Origin: Nitrospira sp.
Lineage (GTDB): Bacteria > Nitrospirota > Nitrospiria > Nitrospirales > Nitrospiraceae
Assembly: GCA_016788465.1 (NCBI GenBank)
Contig: JAEURV010000154.1
Coordinates: forward strand, 1 to 46,146
Length of the DNA stretch: 46,146 nt
Direction: 5' to 3'
Shown here: positions 25,772 through 34,974 of the stretch, in pieces
Position numbering within the stretch: position 1 is the first letter of the stretch
Layout of the letters: every line of letters starts with the position of its first letter
Position numbers and translations under genes: made by a program
The notes under the pieces: model-generated
What the model was told of the DNA's origin: nothing
Seen by the model: only the letters and a program-made list of their open reading frames with translations
The model's database searches: none

Positions 25772-25786
25772 GCGGCCTTCATCCAA

Positions 25787-26046
25787 TTCATAGAATGTAC
25801 TAATCGTTACGGATCAGCTGTCCACAACTGCGCCGTTCAATTCATTCTTACTTGAATCTGGCGAACTGCCCTTCTCGATATCTGGTGAAGCCCTGCGTAA
25901 AATTGCAGCGGCATCGAACACATCACTCTCGGATGTCCGGACTAGCTTCCCGGCGTAGAAGGTTAACTATTTATACCCTGCCTGAGCCGTCACACGACCA
26001 TCTCCTCTAACCATTGTCTTCGGACCACCCACGGTACATCCATCTC
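25787..26046. other. Intergenic gap (260 bp) between two glycosyltransferase genes
   Basis: No supportable gene. The minus strand has an AT-rich patch reading GGTATAAATAGTTAACC near 25965-25980, the only clear AT-rich island nearby. It could be a -10 region, but no matching -35 is convincing. As one of the few gaps in the locus it is a candidate for an internal promoter. Confidence 0.4.
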
Positions 26047-27237
26047 TCAGCGCAACATTTTGGCAACCACGGCAGAAATATGATTTTGAAAAACCTCCTT
26101 TGTAAATATAAGACTGCGCTTCTTCGCAGTCTCGCTCATGGCTGTCCAGGACGAAGCATCATTGACCAGCTGAACGCTCGTTTCAGCCAATTCCTCCAGA
26201 GTCTGGACCAAGAATCCGCTGATGCCATGCTGTATCGTTTCGCGTTGACCGCCGGAGGCGATGACAATGGGGACACATCCGGCTCGCATGGCCTCAACCG
26301 TAGCAATGCCAAAATGCTCCGCACTTTCGGGATGGGTTAACTCATCAATACCAAACCCTGCCGTATGCCAGAACAACTTGGCCTCGGCGACGATCCGAAG
26401 ACAGTCGCGACGATCTCTATCAAGTACAAGCCGGATGGGCAATCCCAAAGCGGCTTCTTGGATCATGGCCAGATACTCTCGATCCTCCGGTGCTTTCGAA
26501 CAGAATCCAATGAGACAGAATTCCCACGGCTCATCTGCTTTCTTGCAAAACTCTCGAAATACCTGTATTTGCTCAAGTTGACGCTTACTCCTCTTCCCCG
26601 CGGTAAATCGTCCAATCGATACAATAAGATTTCTCTTGGACACCTGAGGGAAATCTGCTTCCACCGGTGGATAGACCACCGGTGCAGGCTGATCCCAGCG
26701 GCGCTTCATCCAACCCGCCGTATAATCAGAATTGGCGAGCCACTGATCATAGCTTGACCGTTGTGCTCGCCATACCAAACCATACGCACGTTCTCGAAGC
26801 GGGTTCACCCCTTCCCTCCGCGCTTGCGCAACCATATTGGCATCCATGGGAAAATGGATATAAGCAAGTCCGCCCTTGGCAAAGCAGAGCGGGGGGATAG
26901 TGAGGCCCGAGTAGATAAACACATCGTAGGGTCTCGTCAGCGCCCAACTCGATCGCACTTGCCGAAAAGCCGGTTGAGCTCCTGGAATACCGAAACTTGG
27001 CACTTCACTCAGCCAAGGGAGAATACGTTCGCGGACGTGGCTCAAATTCATGCCAAATCCGTGGGCGAGGTCGATCAACGTATAGCCTGATCCTCCATGA
27101 ATTAATTCCACTTCAGCCTGAGAAGACAGCACCTCTGCCATGCACACGTTCACGTACTGCGCCCCACCAATCGCTGAACTCGCGTGGTCAAGAATACCCA
27201 CTCTCGGACGCTTCGCCAGAGCCGTTTCGACCGTCAT
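26047..27237 (-). CDS. Family 4-type (GT-B) glycosyltransferase
   Basis: 396 aa. GT-B fold with N-terminal VGILDHASSAIGGAQYVN. In the C-terminal domain LIVSIGRFTAGKRSKRQ and GIDELTHPESAEHFGIATVEAMRAGCVPIV carry the Glu residues (EHFGIATVEAM) that bind donor nucleotide-sugar in GT4 enzymes. I prefer the ATG at 27237, which has GGTGA upstream, over the TTG at 27258 that would overlap the previous gene by 14 bp. A 275-bp gap follows to the next gene start. Confidence 0.88.
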   Translation of the reverse strand: MTVETALAKRPRVGILDHASSAIGGAQYVNVCMAEVLSSQAEVELIHGGSGYTLIDLAHGFGMNLSHVRERILPWLSEVPSFGIPGAQPAFRQVRSSWALTRPYDVFIYSGLTIPPLCFAKGGLAYIHFPMDANMVAQARREGVNPLRERAYGLVWRAQRSSYDQWLANSDYTAGWMKRRWDQPAPVVYPPVEADFPQVSKRNLIVSIGRFTAGKRSKRQLEQIQVFREFCKKADEPWEFCLIGFCSKAPEDREYLAMIQEAALGLPIRLVLDRDRRDCLRIVAEAKLFWHTAGFGIDELTHPESAEHFGIATVEAMRAGCVPIVIASGGQRETIQHGISGFLVQTLEELAETSVQLVNDASSWTAMSETAKKRSLIFTKEVFQNHISAVVAKMLR

Positions 27238-27244
27238 TATCGAA

Positions 27245-28255
27245 TCACCATCGTCCAACGCGCTTTAACAATAGAATGATTCGACGGCTAAGAATCGTCT
27301 TGGCAAAAGTGCGCCATAACACAAGGCTCGTAAGAAGACGTGGAAACTGTCTGCACATTGCTAGCAGGAAGATCCGGACATCACGCGGCGTATTTCCCGC
27401 CTCAAGTGCTGCCTCGGCCTGACTCGCCACCCGCTCCACCGCGACGTGATCAACCGCCTGTCTCACATGAGCATAGTCCGGAACTCTCGAAGGATACGCA
27501 TCCAGAATCAAATACTTTGCCAACAGTTGTTCCCTTAAACCTTCATTACTGACGCCGGTAACAGAGCCAGCGCAATATTGGTTCGTCAACGTACCCGAAT
27601 GGAATCGCCACATGACAAGAGGTTTTGCGAGGAAGGCAATGTCATAATGTGCGGCAACCTTCATCCAATACTCATAGTCGTCTGCATGATAGAGCTGTGT
27701 CGTAAATCCACCAAGCCGCTCATAACATGTGCGGCGAAACAACACTGTCGGCAGATTGATGGTATTAAAGCCGACTAACAATGCTTTGAGTACATTCGCC
27801 CCTGGCTCCACGGCATCAACGGTCCTATCCGGCCCATGCTTCCAATTCGTATCTGGCCGAATAATTTTCCCATTTTCATCGATAACATGATATTTTGAGT
27901 GCACCAATCCGACATTCGGATACTGAGTGAACACAGCCACTTTGCTGGCGAGATTTTCCGGCATCATCAAGTCATCATCGGGCAAGAATCCCATCAAGTC
28001 GCCCTTCGCGAGAGAGAGCACCTGCCACATATTTCGTTGCCAACCGATATTTTCCTGATTTCTCCAATACACGATCCGCTCATCTTTATAAGATTTCACC
28101 AACCGTTCCGTGTCATCAGTGGAAGCGTTGTCCGAGATCACTACCTCGAAGTCTGACCATGTCTGTGCCAGCACACTCTCCAGTGACTGCTTCAACAGCC
28201 AGGCACGGTTGTAGGTGGGGATGAGAACACTGACTGCCGGACGCCTATCGGTCAT
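27245..28255 (-). CDS. Family 2 glycosyltransferase
   Basis: 336 aa. The N-terminal GT-A domain is clear: VSVLIPTYNRAWLLKQSLES, ISDNASTDDTE, the metal-binding FLPDDDLMMP near residue 95, and GGFTTQLYHADDYEYWMK as the acceptor/catalytic region. There is no membrane segment, so it works at the cytoplasmic face on the lipid-linked glycan. It begins 13 bp after the SGNH gene and overlaps the next glycosyltransferase frame slightly. The donor sugar cannot be predicted. Confidence 0.92.
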   Translation of the reverse strand: MTDRRPAVSVLIPTYNRAWLLKQSLESVLAQTWSDFEVVISDNASTDDTERLVKSYKDERIVYWRNQENIGWQRNMWQVLSLAKGDLMGFLPDDDLMMPENLASKVAVFTQYPNVGLVHSKYHVIDENGKIIRPDTNWKHGPDRTVDAVEPGANVLKALLVGFNTINLPTVLFRRTCYERLGGFTTQLYHADDYEYWMKVAAHYDIAFLAKPLVMWRFHSGTLTNQYCAGSVTGVSNEGLREQLLAKYLILDAYPSRVPDYAHVRQAVDHVAVERVASQAEAALEAGNTPRDVRIFLLAMCRQFPRLLTSLVLWRTFAKTILSRRIILLLKRVGRW

Positions 28256-28268
28256 CGAATCTCTCTAT

Positions 28269-29744
28269 TCAACGTGCGCCGTTCCGTGTATCCGCACTCG
28301 AGGCGCCTCTTTGCTGTGACACGCGGCGGACCTGACTCGCAAAGCATCTCGCCACAGCCGCATTCCCCAAACCCGAATAATGGCCATTTCCTCTGACAAA
28401 CCGGTCTCCGGCAGCCACGTCCTTGAGGCAAGCCGTGGGATCGATGTACGGATGCCCCAACGCCTCGAAAAACACCTTTCCCAATGTCGGCCCGTTTCGG
28501 TCAGTCCAAAAGTCCTCAGATGAAGGCAGGTAGGCAAGAAGGGGAATACTCTTGCTGTTACCAGCATTTTCCAAAAACATTGAAACGATTCTCTTGTTCA
28601 AGTCTATGACTGATTCATCCGTTGATTGAGTACTCAGCCTTGCCCGCCTTGGAAAGCGAGCCTGGATAAACCTGACCAAATCAGAAGAGTGGATCCACTC
28701 ATGTTCCCAGTGAGACTCCTGATAGCCTGGGTCATGCCAAATAGCTGGTAAATCGGCGATAGCCCGAGCCGAAAAGATATTCTGCGGTTGCATCGTAGGA
28801 CTGTTGAGCAGCTGCAGCCCCCCCGACGCAGGCACGAATCGAGGTTTTGAATATGGAGAATCCCATTCCGGGAAGTTGAGGAATGTGTAGACGGTCATGG
28901 ATCGAATCAAGTCATGGGAGATAAAACCGAATATCACAATGTCAGGTCCCCATTTCAGTACATCCCGCATGTAGCGTAGGTACATCTGATCGACACCATA
29001 TCCAGGCACTCCGAAGTTGACCACCTGAAACTCATTACCGAGTAATTGCTGAAGATGCACCGCCCAAGTCTCGTCATACACCACTTCCTCTCCGAAGGTG
29101 AACGAATCTCCGACCAATGCAACCAATTTCTTCTCCGGCTGGCGTTCAACTATGTCTCCGGCCTCTCTGGTACGGATGCCATTTTTCCCTGAGCGGTACA
29201 GGCCATTTTCGCTTTGCCGCCCATCGACTACAACCCATCCCAACTGAGCATCGTAAATCAGATAGCTGAGATCGCCGGAAGCTTTTTCTATAACTTCCTG
29301 GTAATGCTGCCTCGTACGCTCCCAATCCCTGGGCAGCAACAGTCTCTCTCGAACTTGGTCTCTTCCGTCCACGGTTTGAGTCTTGACCATCCTGACCATC
29401 AACTCTCCTCCCCCGCCAACGGCCAGTAAAACAACAGCATTCATGATCAGAGTGAATGACATTTCTTTGTGCTTAGCACCCCAGTTCTTCCAAAAGATGC
29501 GTCCGACTACCGCCGCAGATCCGCAGAGGCCAATGAATCCGACAAGAAACACCCAGCCCGGATATGACCAGAGAAAGCTTCCCCAAGGCGAGATGTCTTT
29601 CTTGTAGAGCGCGATGAGGCTCAGGAAAAAGCTCGTTTCGAACACCAGGAGAGCCGCAACCAGCGGCCAACCCGTAGCCTGGACAGGCCAAACCCGTGAG
29701 CAGAGGAGAGGGGTTCTACATTGGGGTCTTCCTGCGTCGATCAA
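28269..29744 (-). CDS. SGNH-fold protein with three N-terminal membrane helices
   Basis: 491 aa when read from TTG at 29744; the exact start is uncertain and is preceded by a 126-bp gap. Three hydrophobic segments (about residues 25-45, 58-82 and 96-118) come first. A soluble domain follows with SGNH block I VALVGDSFTFGEEV, a block II-like NFGVPGYGVDQ, block III-like FGFISHD, and a C-terminal NGHYSGLGN. The usual Asp two residues before the His of block V appears as Asn here, so activity may be altered or the alignment may differ. It lies next to another SGNH gene and close to carbamoyltransferase B. A periplasmic role in acyl or carbamoyl decoration is possible. Confidence 0.68.
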   Translation of the reverse strand: MIDAGRPQCRTPLLCSRVWPVQATGWPLVAALLVFETSFFLSLIALYKKDISPWGSFLWSYPGWVFLVGFIGLCGSAAVVGRIFWKNWGAKHKEMSFTLIMNAVVLLAVGGGGELMVRMVKTQTVDGRDQVRERLLLPRDWERTRQHYQEVIEKASGDLSYLIYDAQLGWVVVDGRQSENGLYRSGKNGIRTREAGDIVERQPEKKLVALVGDSFTFGEEVVYDETWAVHLQQLLGNEFQVVNFGVPGYGVDQMYLRYMRDVLKWGPDIVIFGFISHDLIRSMTVYTFLNFPEWDSPYSKPRFVPASGGLQLLNSPTMQPQNIFSARAIADLPAIWHDPGYQESHWEHEWIHSSDLVRFIQARFPRRARLSTQSTDESVIDLNKRIVSMFLENAGNSKSIPLLAYLPSSEDFWTDRNGPTLGKVFFEALGHPYIDPTACLKDVAAGDRFVRGNGHYSGLGNAAVARCFASQVRRVSQQRGASSADTRNGAR

Positions 29745-29870
29745 GAAGCTACCTGTAGGACCAACGGATTGTCAGGAAGCCTGTGCAATACAAGCCTGTT
29801 TGATCGACCCACCACAATATTCAAGTTCATGACGATGGACAGAACACCTGTCGACAGCAACACTCGCCCC

Positions 29871-30905
29871 CTAGTGGCGATGCTTCCATTCGCGATGCAA
29901 CGTCCCGAGAATATGGGCTACGTTGCGATGCCCCTCTTCGGTCCAATGGTCATCGAATGGCTTAAAATGCTGAGGTGTCATGTGTTGTTTGAGGGAAATA
30001 AACCTCACGGCCTGTTCGCGGCAGATCTCAGCTAATTCCCGATCCGGCAACTCTACGTCAATGGAGCTTGAAAAAGACTTTTCCTTGCAGGCTTGTTGCA
30101 TGAGCACGGGATTCAGGGCCAACGGCGAAGGAATCGCCATGACGACGAGATCGGCACCGACCCCGCGGCATACCTCGGCACCCTTCTCAATCAGAACCCT
30201 ACAGGCCGCATACGCACGTCTGGCCAAAAATGTGTCGCTGTACAGGGCGGGAAGAATCGGATAATACTTCCTCAATTTACTGGCGTCGCTGGCCCGCCAC
30301 CGTTCAGGAGAAAGATGACGGGTGACCACCTCCCATTTACCTTCGGCATTTACCTGACGGACGAATGGGGTTCGATAGCCACTCATTTCCGGAGAAAGGT
30401 TATCAAACAAGTCATTCCCGATATACACAAACCATACGACCAACTTACCTTTGAGTTGATAGGCCAGCTGCTCCAGCAGCAACAACTCTTGAACCAGATT
30501 ATAGCCCGGAGCTGCCACTGCCTTAAGCGGTACCGACGGATCCAACTGAGAGAATGCTTTCTTGTGATCCACCCCATATCCCCAGGCGTGTGAATCACCG
30601 AACACCACGACCTCACTACGCTCGATCGTCATCGTTCCCGGCCATCCATGCTCGTCAGTCACCACATGAAAAATATCGTCCCGATCTTCTAAGAGATGGC
30701 AATCCAGATGTGCCTTGGCTTTCCAGCCTAATTCCGCATCGAACTCATAGATCTGCTGCCATCGCAACACCGGCGGCTCCAGCCATCCGGCAATCGTGTG
30801 AACGAGGGACGCCACGATCATAAACACCAAACCTCCGGCTAGCACTGGAATTATCAGGATCAACCCGAGGGTGGCAGCAAATATGGCCAGAATAAATCGA
30901 ATCAC
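29871..30905 (-). CDS. Membrane-anchored SGNH-fold hydrolase/transferase-like protein
   Basis: 344 aa. Two closely spaced N-terminal hydrophobic segments (residues ~3-38) anchor it in the inner membrane. The remainder has an SGNH pattern: block I VVFGDSHAWGYGV with the nucleophile Ser, block III YIGNDLFDN, and block V DDHWTEEGHR with the Asp/His pair. Such proteins in glycan loci act as O-acetylesterases or as acceptors/transferases working with MBOAT or acyltransferase partners (AlgJ/AlgX style). It begins 26 bp after the module B membrane protein, which suggests that it belongs to that module. The substrate is unknown. Confidence 0.75.
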   Translation of the reverse strand: MIRFILAIFAATLGLILIIPVLAGGLVFMIVASLVHTIAGWLEPPVLRWQQIYEFDAELGWKAKAHLDCHLLEDRDDIFHVVTDEHGWPGTMTIERSEVVVFGDSHAWGYGVDHKKAFSQLDPSVPLKAVAAPGYNLVQELLLLEQLAYQLKGKLVVWFVYIGNDLFDNLSPEMSGYRTPFVRQVNAEGKWEVVTRHLSPERWRASDASKLRKYYPILPALYSDTFLARRAYAACRVLIEKGAEVCRGVGADLVVMAIPSPLALNPVLMQQACKEKSFSSSIDVELPDRELAEICREQAVRFISLKQHMTPQHFKPFDDHWTEEGHRNVAHILGTLHREWKHRH

Positions 30906-30931
30906 TATTGATTAGGTCCCATCGAAATCTA

Positions 30932-31486
30932 TCAGAACAAGGTGTAAATATTTTGAGGAATGTCGGCTTGTACGTCCTCATCGAAATAAGCCAAGAGCAC
31001 AAGGAACGGCACCAGCATCAGCACCCAGGTATTGCCAGATCGTTTTGCCCATTGAACGTATGCGGAAAACCATTTACCCGCAGGCACGGAATGCGCTGTC
31101 CCTTCAAACTCGAGAAGAAATTCGTCACGGGACAAACTCTTCCGCTCGCCCCACTGGATGCCACCCGCTTGGACACCAAGTGGCAATGTTGACCCTCCAC
31201 GCCCCACAATGACAAAGAGAATGAAAAAGCAAACTGCCTTGAGCGTCCATCTCGCCACACGCATGTACAGTTCCGCAAATGAGCGCCAAACTTCGTATGC
31301 TCGGCTCATGACGGTTGGCCGCATAGACACGATCCCCGCCAGAATCACCCCCATGGCCGATATCTGCCAAAACCATCCGGCCGCAATCTGTTCCGCGATC
31401 ATCCCGGCAAGGAGGCCCGTACCCAACACCATTGTGACTCCGAATACCTGTAAATGTGTCCGTCTTGGTCTGATCGGCAAATACAT
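30932..31486 (-). CDS. SxtJ-like / DUF5989-like fused membrane protein
   Basis: 184 aa. Residues ~1-100 contain three to four membrane helices (VFGVTMVLGTGLLAGMIA, FWQISAMGVILAGIVSM, LKAVCFFILFVIVG) laid out like the SxtJ-like protein of module A. A ~40-residue polar segment follows, then residues ~140-184. That last part has a basic amphipathic stretch (YVQWAKRSGNTW), one helix (VLMLVPFLVLLAYF) and the tail PQNIYTLF, matching the separate 50-aa DUF5989-like gene of module A including its terminal IYTLF. It therefore looks like a natural fusion of two genes that are separate in module A. AGGA, 7 nt before the ATG, overlaps the carbamoyltransferase stop. It probably forms the membrane platform for carbamoyltransferase B (inference). 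Confidence 0.75.
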   Translation of the reverse strand: MYLPIRPRRTHLQVFGVTMVLGTGLLAGMIAEQIAAGWFWQISAMGVILAGIVSMRPTVMSRAYEVWRSFAELYMRVARWTLKAVCFFILFVIVGRGGSTLPLGVQAGGIQWGERKSLSRDEFLLEFEGTAHSVPAGKWFSAYVQWAKRSGNTWVLMLVPFLVLLAYFDEDVQADIPQNIYTLF

Positions 31487-31494
31487 ACCTATTC

Positions 31495-33348
31495 CTAATC
31501 CAAGGCGTATTGAGCCTTATAAAACTCCACGTCCTGCAGCGATTGGGTGGCTTGCTGGTCTTTCAATAACACATAGTTTTCCAATACCAGACAATCCATA
31601 TCGGTACCCAAGAAACAGCGAAACGCATCTTCAGGCGTGCAGACAATCGGCTCACCGCGGATATTGAAGCTTGTATTGACAATTACGGGGCAGGCCGTGC
31701 GTTGATAGAAGGTCTGCATCAGACGATAGAGACGCCCGTGGCGCTCCACATCAACGGTTTGAATTCGTGCTGAGTAATCGACATGTGTGACTGCCGGAAG
31801 CGTCGAACGCGGCACCGCGACACGCACCCGCAAATCGGGATCTTGCATGCGGAGCTGGTCTTCTTCTGATAATTGTGTGCGCCACTTCTCTCTGATCGGA
31901 GCGACGATCAGCATATATGGGCTCTCTTGGCCCTCTTCCATTCCAAACACCTCGTGAGCGTGTTCTTTGAGTACGCAGGGCGCAAATGGACGAAAGGATT
32001 CACGAAACTTAATCTTTACATTCATGACCTGCTGCATTCGTGGCGAACGTGGGTCACCAAGGATGCTCCGGGCCCCTAATGCCCGCGGACCATACTCCAT
32101 TCGTCCATGAAACCATCCCACAACCTTTTCATCTCCCAGCAGTTGTGCGACGCGTTTGAGGAGATCTCCCTCCATCGGAAATAGTTCGTACCGGGCACCC
32201 ACTGAATCCAAATACAATCCTATCTCGTCATTCGAAAAAGCCGGGCCGAGTTGGGATGCCTTTTGGCTGTCTCGTGAGCCAACCCTCCGTGGTTGACCAA
32301 GCACTCGATGCCAGACCAGCAAGGCGGCTCCCAGCGCGCCCCCGGAATCACCCGCAGCCGGCTGGATCCAAACCTGTTTGAACGGGCCCTCACGAAGCAA
32401 CCGACCGTTCGCTACGCAGTTCAAGGCAACGCCACCCGCAAGACACACATTGGACAGCCCGGTCATCGTGTGAAGATATCGGGCCGATTGCAACACGACT
32501 TCCTCACAAACCACCTGAATTGATGCCGCCAGATCCATTTCCTTTTGAGTGATATCAGTTTCTGGCTCACGAGGCGGCCCTCCGAACAAATCATGGAAAC
32601 GAGACGATGTCATCGTCAGACCATGGCAATAATCGAAATAGCTCATGTCCAGCCACAATGAACCGTCTTCTCCTATCTTCAAGAGATGATCTTTGATCAA
32701 CTGGACGTACCTCGGCTTCCCGTATGGCGCCAGCCCCATCATCTTGTACTCTCCGGAATTGACCTTGAACCCGGTGTAGGAGGTAAACGCCGAGTACAAC
32801 ATTCCAAGCGAGTGGGGGAATCGCATCTCCCGCGTCAGGGTAAGAGTGTTTTGACGGCCTACCCCCAACGAACTCGTGCCCCACCCACCGACCGCATCCA
32901 GCGTCATGACCGCAGCCTCTTCAAACGGCGATGGATAAAAGGCGCTGGCTGCGTGCGATTCATGGTGATCACTAAAGAATAGTTGACCACGAAACGACGG
33001 CCCCAGCCCCTGCAGAAGTTCTTCCTTTGTCCGAAGCTTATGACTGGCCCACAGTGAAATGGACCGTCGGAAAGACGAAAACCCTTTTGGAGCATAAGCC
33101 AAATATGTTTCAACCAGCCGTTCGAACTTAGACAACGGTTTTTCATAAAACACGGCATGACCAACGTCGGCCATCCGAATACCGGCATGACTCAAGCAAT
33201 AAGCCATCGCTTCCCCTGGAAATGCCGGATCATGCTTTCTCCTGGTAAACCGCTCCTCCTGTGCCGCAGCCACAATTTCTCCATCCTTCAGCAAGGCTGC
33301 GGCGGAATCGTGGTAGAATGCGGAAATCCCAAGGATATACGTAGACAT
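31495..33348 (-). CDS. Carbamoyltransferase B (NodU/TobZ/SxtI family)
   Basis: 617 aa, the second full-length carbamoyltransferase. It has the same motif set as copy A: ISAFYHDSAA, EERFTRRKHD, the metal-binding HHESHAASAFY, GGVALNCVANGR, GRMEYGPRALGARSIL, RESFRPFAPC and NTSFNIRGEPIV. The two copies agree over their whole length and are likely paralogues. They differ enough in the middle (residues ~350-400 and 440-530) to act on different hydroxyls or sugars. The gene leads module B and is followed after 8 bp by a fused SxtJ/DUF5989-like gene and two SGNH genes. All expected catalytic motifs are intact, so redundancy by decay is not supported. Confidence 0.93.
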   Translation of the reverse strand: MSTYILGISAFYHDSAAALLKDGEIVAAAQEERFTRRKHDPAFPGEAMAYCLSHAGIRMADVGHAVFYEKPLSKFERLVETYLAYAPKGFSSFRRSISLWASHKLRTKEELLQGLGPSFRGQLFFSDHHESHAASAFYPSPFEEAAVMTLDAVGGWGTSSLGVGRQNTLTLTREMRFPHSLGMLYSAFTSYTGFKVNSGEYKMMGLAPYGKPRYVQLIKDHLLKIGEDGSLWLDMSYFDYCHGLTMTSSRFHDLFGGPPREPETDITQKEMDLAASIQVVCEEVVLQSARYLHTMTGLSNVCLAGGVALNCVANGRLLREGPFKQVWIQPAAGDSGGALGAALLVWHRVLGQPRRVGSRDSQKASQLGPAFSNDEIGLYLDSVGARYELFPMEGDLLKRVAQLLGDEKVVGWFHGRMEYGPRALGARSILGDPRSPRMQQVMNVKIKFRESFRPFAPCVLKEHAHEVFGMEEGQESPYMLIVAPIREKWRTQLSEEDQLRMQDPDLRVRVAVPRSTLPAVTHVDYSARIQTVDVERHGRLYRLMQTFYQRTACPVIVNTSFNIRGEPIVCTPEDAFRCFLGTDMDCLVLENYVLLKDQQATQSLQDVEFYKAQYALD

Positions 33349-33354
33349 AGGGTA

Positions 33355-33361
33355 CTCCCCC
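33355..33361 (-). promoter_or_regulatory. Ribosome binding site of carbamoyltransferase B overlapping the GMC stop
   Basis: The minus strand reads GGGGGAG six bases before the ATG at 33348. Its first G is the last base of the GMC stop codon TAG. This fixes the start of carbamoyltransferase B and suggests coupled expression. Confidence 0.65.
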
Positions 33362-34974
33362 TACAATTCTCCCCGCTTGAAAGTCTCAACCATCCGCTCA
33401 GCCGTACGCGTCGCAAGAGCCATCAAGGTCGGCATAGGGTGCGCAGGTCCGCTGGACACAAAAACACTGCTGTCCGCCAGAAACAGATTCGGAACATCGT
33501 GAGTTCTGCCCCAGGAGTTGACGACGGAATCTTGTGGATTGTTCCCCATTCTGCACGTACCCATATAATGACTAGATGCTCCAGGAATGTGATCCCACTC
33601 GTGAAGGACTTCTTCAGCGCCGGATGCATTCATCAATTCCTTCAGGCTACGTTGCATCGCCCGAAGAAGCTCTCGATCATTTTCTCGAAGTTCACTAACC
33701 AAATAGGGTACCGGTATCCCATGATTGTCAGTGGAAGATCGATCCAGAGCAACGTAATTTCGCGCATCCGGGATCTGTACGCCTTGCCCCGTAAATTCAA
33801 GTTCATGCCCAAACCGGTGCTTCATTTCGCGCTTATGCTTGGCACCCCATCCGTTGACGCGAAGACCGGCGGCCACTGGAGTGTTGCCCCACGTTGCCCC
33901 TTCCAGCAACCATCCGCCGACAAACCCGTTCTTCTTATTCGTCTCATAGTAGTCCTGAACCATGACCGACACAGGTACGCCTTTCCAATTCTCTAAAGGT
34001 CGAGGAAACCGAACTCGGAATCCGGCATCCAAATGTTCCGTGAGATACTTACCAACCAAGCCACTTGAGTTAGCAAGTCCGTTTGGGAAATGAGTGGACC
34101 GGCTCAGCAAAAGGAGCCGTGGAGTCTCGATCGCATTCGCTGCAAGAACAAATGCGCGCGCCTTAATTTCGTGCTCGACCCCGCCGCCATCGAAATAAAT
34201 CACAGATTCCGCCAGGCCTGCTGCGCCTACGGATATTTCTCGCACCGTGCTGAGCGGACGAATGGCCGCCCTTCTCGTACGTTCGGCTTTGCGAACGTAG
34301 GTCACATCTGCACTAGACATGGCAGAAGTTCGGCAACCATATCCACATGCTCCGGCTTCGATACAAGCAGGGCGGTCGCCCCACATTTTCGTCGGAACTG
34401 CAAGCGGGGGAACATAAGGATGTAACCCCAACTGACGTGCCCCCCGATCGATGGCTTGGCTGCCAAGGCTCATTGGATGAGCTGGCGTAGGGAACGGATG
34501 GCTGCGAGGCGAGTCGAATGGATTGCCGGCGGTCCCATCTGCCCCGGCCACTCCCAATTCACTTTCCACACGACTATAGTATGGCTCTAAATCCGCATAC
34601 CTGATGGGCCAATCTGCTCCAATATCATTGAGCGTCCTAAACTGAAAATCTGAGGCATGGAAACGAGGGAAGACCCCCCAACTGACTAACGTCGTTCCTC
34701 CAACGCCTTTAATCCGGCTATAGCGATATCCCAAAGGTCCGCTCGTGTAATGATCCCGTCGAGGGTCTTCCGGTGAGAACATTCTTGTCGCATGGTACGG
34801 AAAATCTGGGCGATCTCCTCGATAATCCACTAGCGGATCGTACCTCCGTCCGGCCTCAAGAACGACAACTGACAAACCCGCTTCAGCCAACTCCTTGGCA
34901 ACGACGCTTCCGCCTGCTCCACACCCAACCACCACCACGTCCGTCATTTCCGCTTGTCGAAACACATTAGCCAC
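33361..34974 (-). CDS. GMC-family FAD-dependent oxidoreductase (gluconate-dehydrogenase flavoprotein-like)
   Basis: 537 aa. An ADP-binding motif GCGAGGSVVAKELAEAG near the N-terminus is followed by VVLEAG. Family segments GVGGTTLVSWG and AFVLAANAIETPRLLLLS bind FAD. The C-terminal active-site region has SSHYMGTCRMG (catalytic His candidate) and PAHPMPTLMALATRTAERM. It oxidises an alcohol group of a sugar, polyol or related substrate. The GTG start at 34974 lies behind AGAGGT and overlaps the subunit 3 gene by 8 bp; an ATG at 34947 is the alternative. It has no signal peptide, in line with co-export with the Tat-type partner. Its presence inside a glycan locus suggests oxidation of a glycan sugar or a precursor (inference). 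Confidence 0.88.
   Translation of the reverse strand: MANVFRQAEMTDVVVVGCGAGGSVVAKELAEAGLSVVVLEAGRRYDPLVDYRGDRPDFPYHATRMFSPEDPRRDHYTSGPLGYRYSRIKGVGGTTLVSWGVFPRFHASDFQFRTLNDIGADWPIRYADLEPYYSRVESELGVAGADGTAGNPFDSPRSHPFPTPAHPMSLGSQAIDRGARQLGLHPYVPPLAVPTKMWGDRPACIEAGACGYGCRTSAMSSADVTYVRKAERTRRAAIRPLSTVREISVGAAGLAESVIYFDGGGVEHEIKARAFVLAANAIETPRLLLLSRSTHFPNGLANSSGLVGKYLTEHLDAGFRVRFPRPLENWKGVPVSVMVQDYYETNKKNGFVGGWLLEGATWGNTPVAAGLRVNGWGAKHKREMKHRFGHELEFTGQGVQIPDARNYVALDRSSTDNHGIPVPYLVSELRENDRELLRAMQRSLKELMNASGAEEVLHEWDHIPGASSHYMGTCRMGNNPQDSVVNSWGRTHDVPNLFLADSSVFVSSGPAHPMPTLMALATRTAERMVETFKRGEL

Noticed and set aside
29848-29857. Palindrome CTGTCGACAG in the gap between two SGNH genes
   Set aside because: Only 10 bp and not repeated elsewhere that I can see; no support as an operator.
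33157-33996. Plus-strand frame of 279 codons
   Set aside because: It lies opposite the clearly coding start of carbamoyltransferase B and the end of the GMC gene; its composition is that of an antisense shadow.
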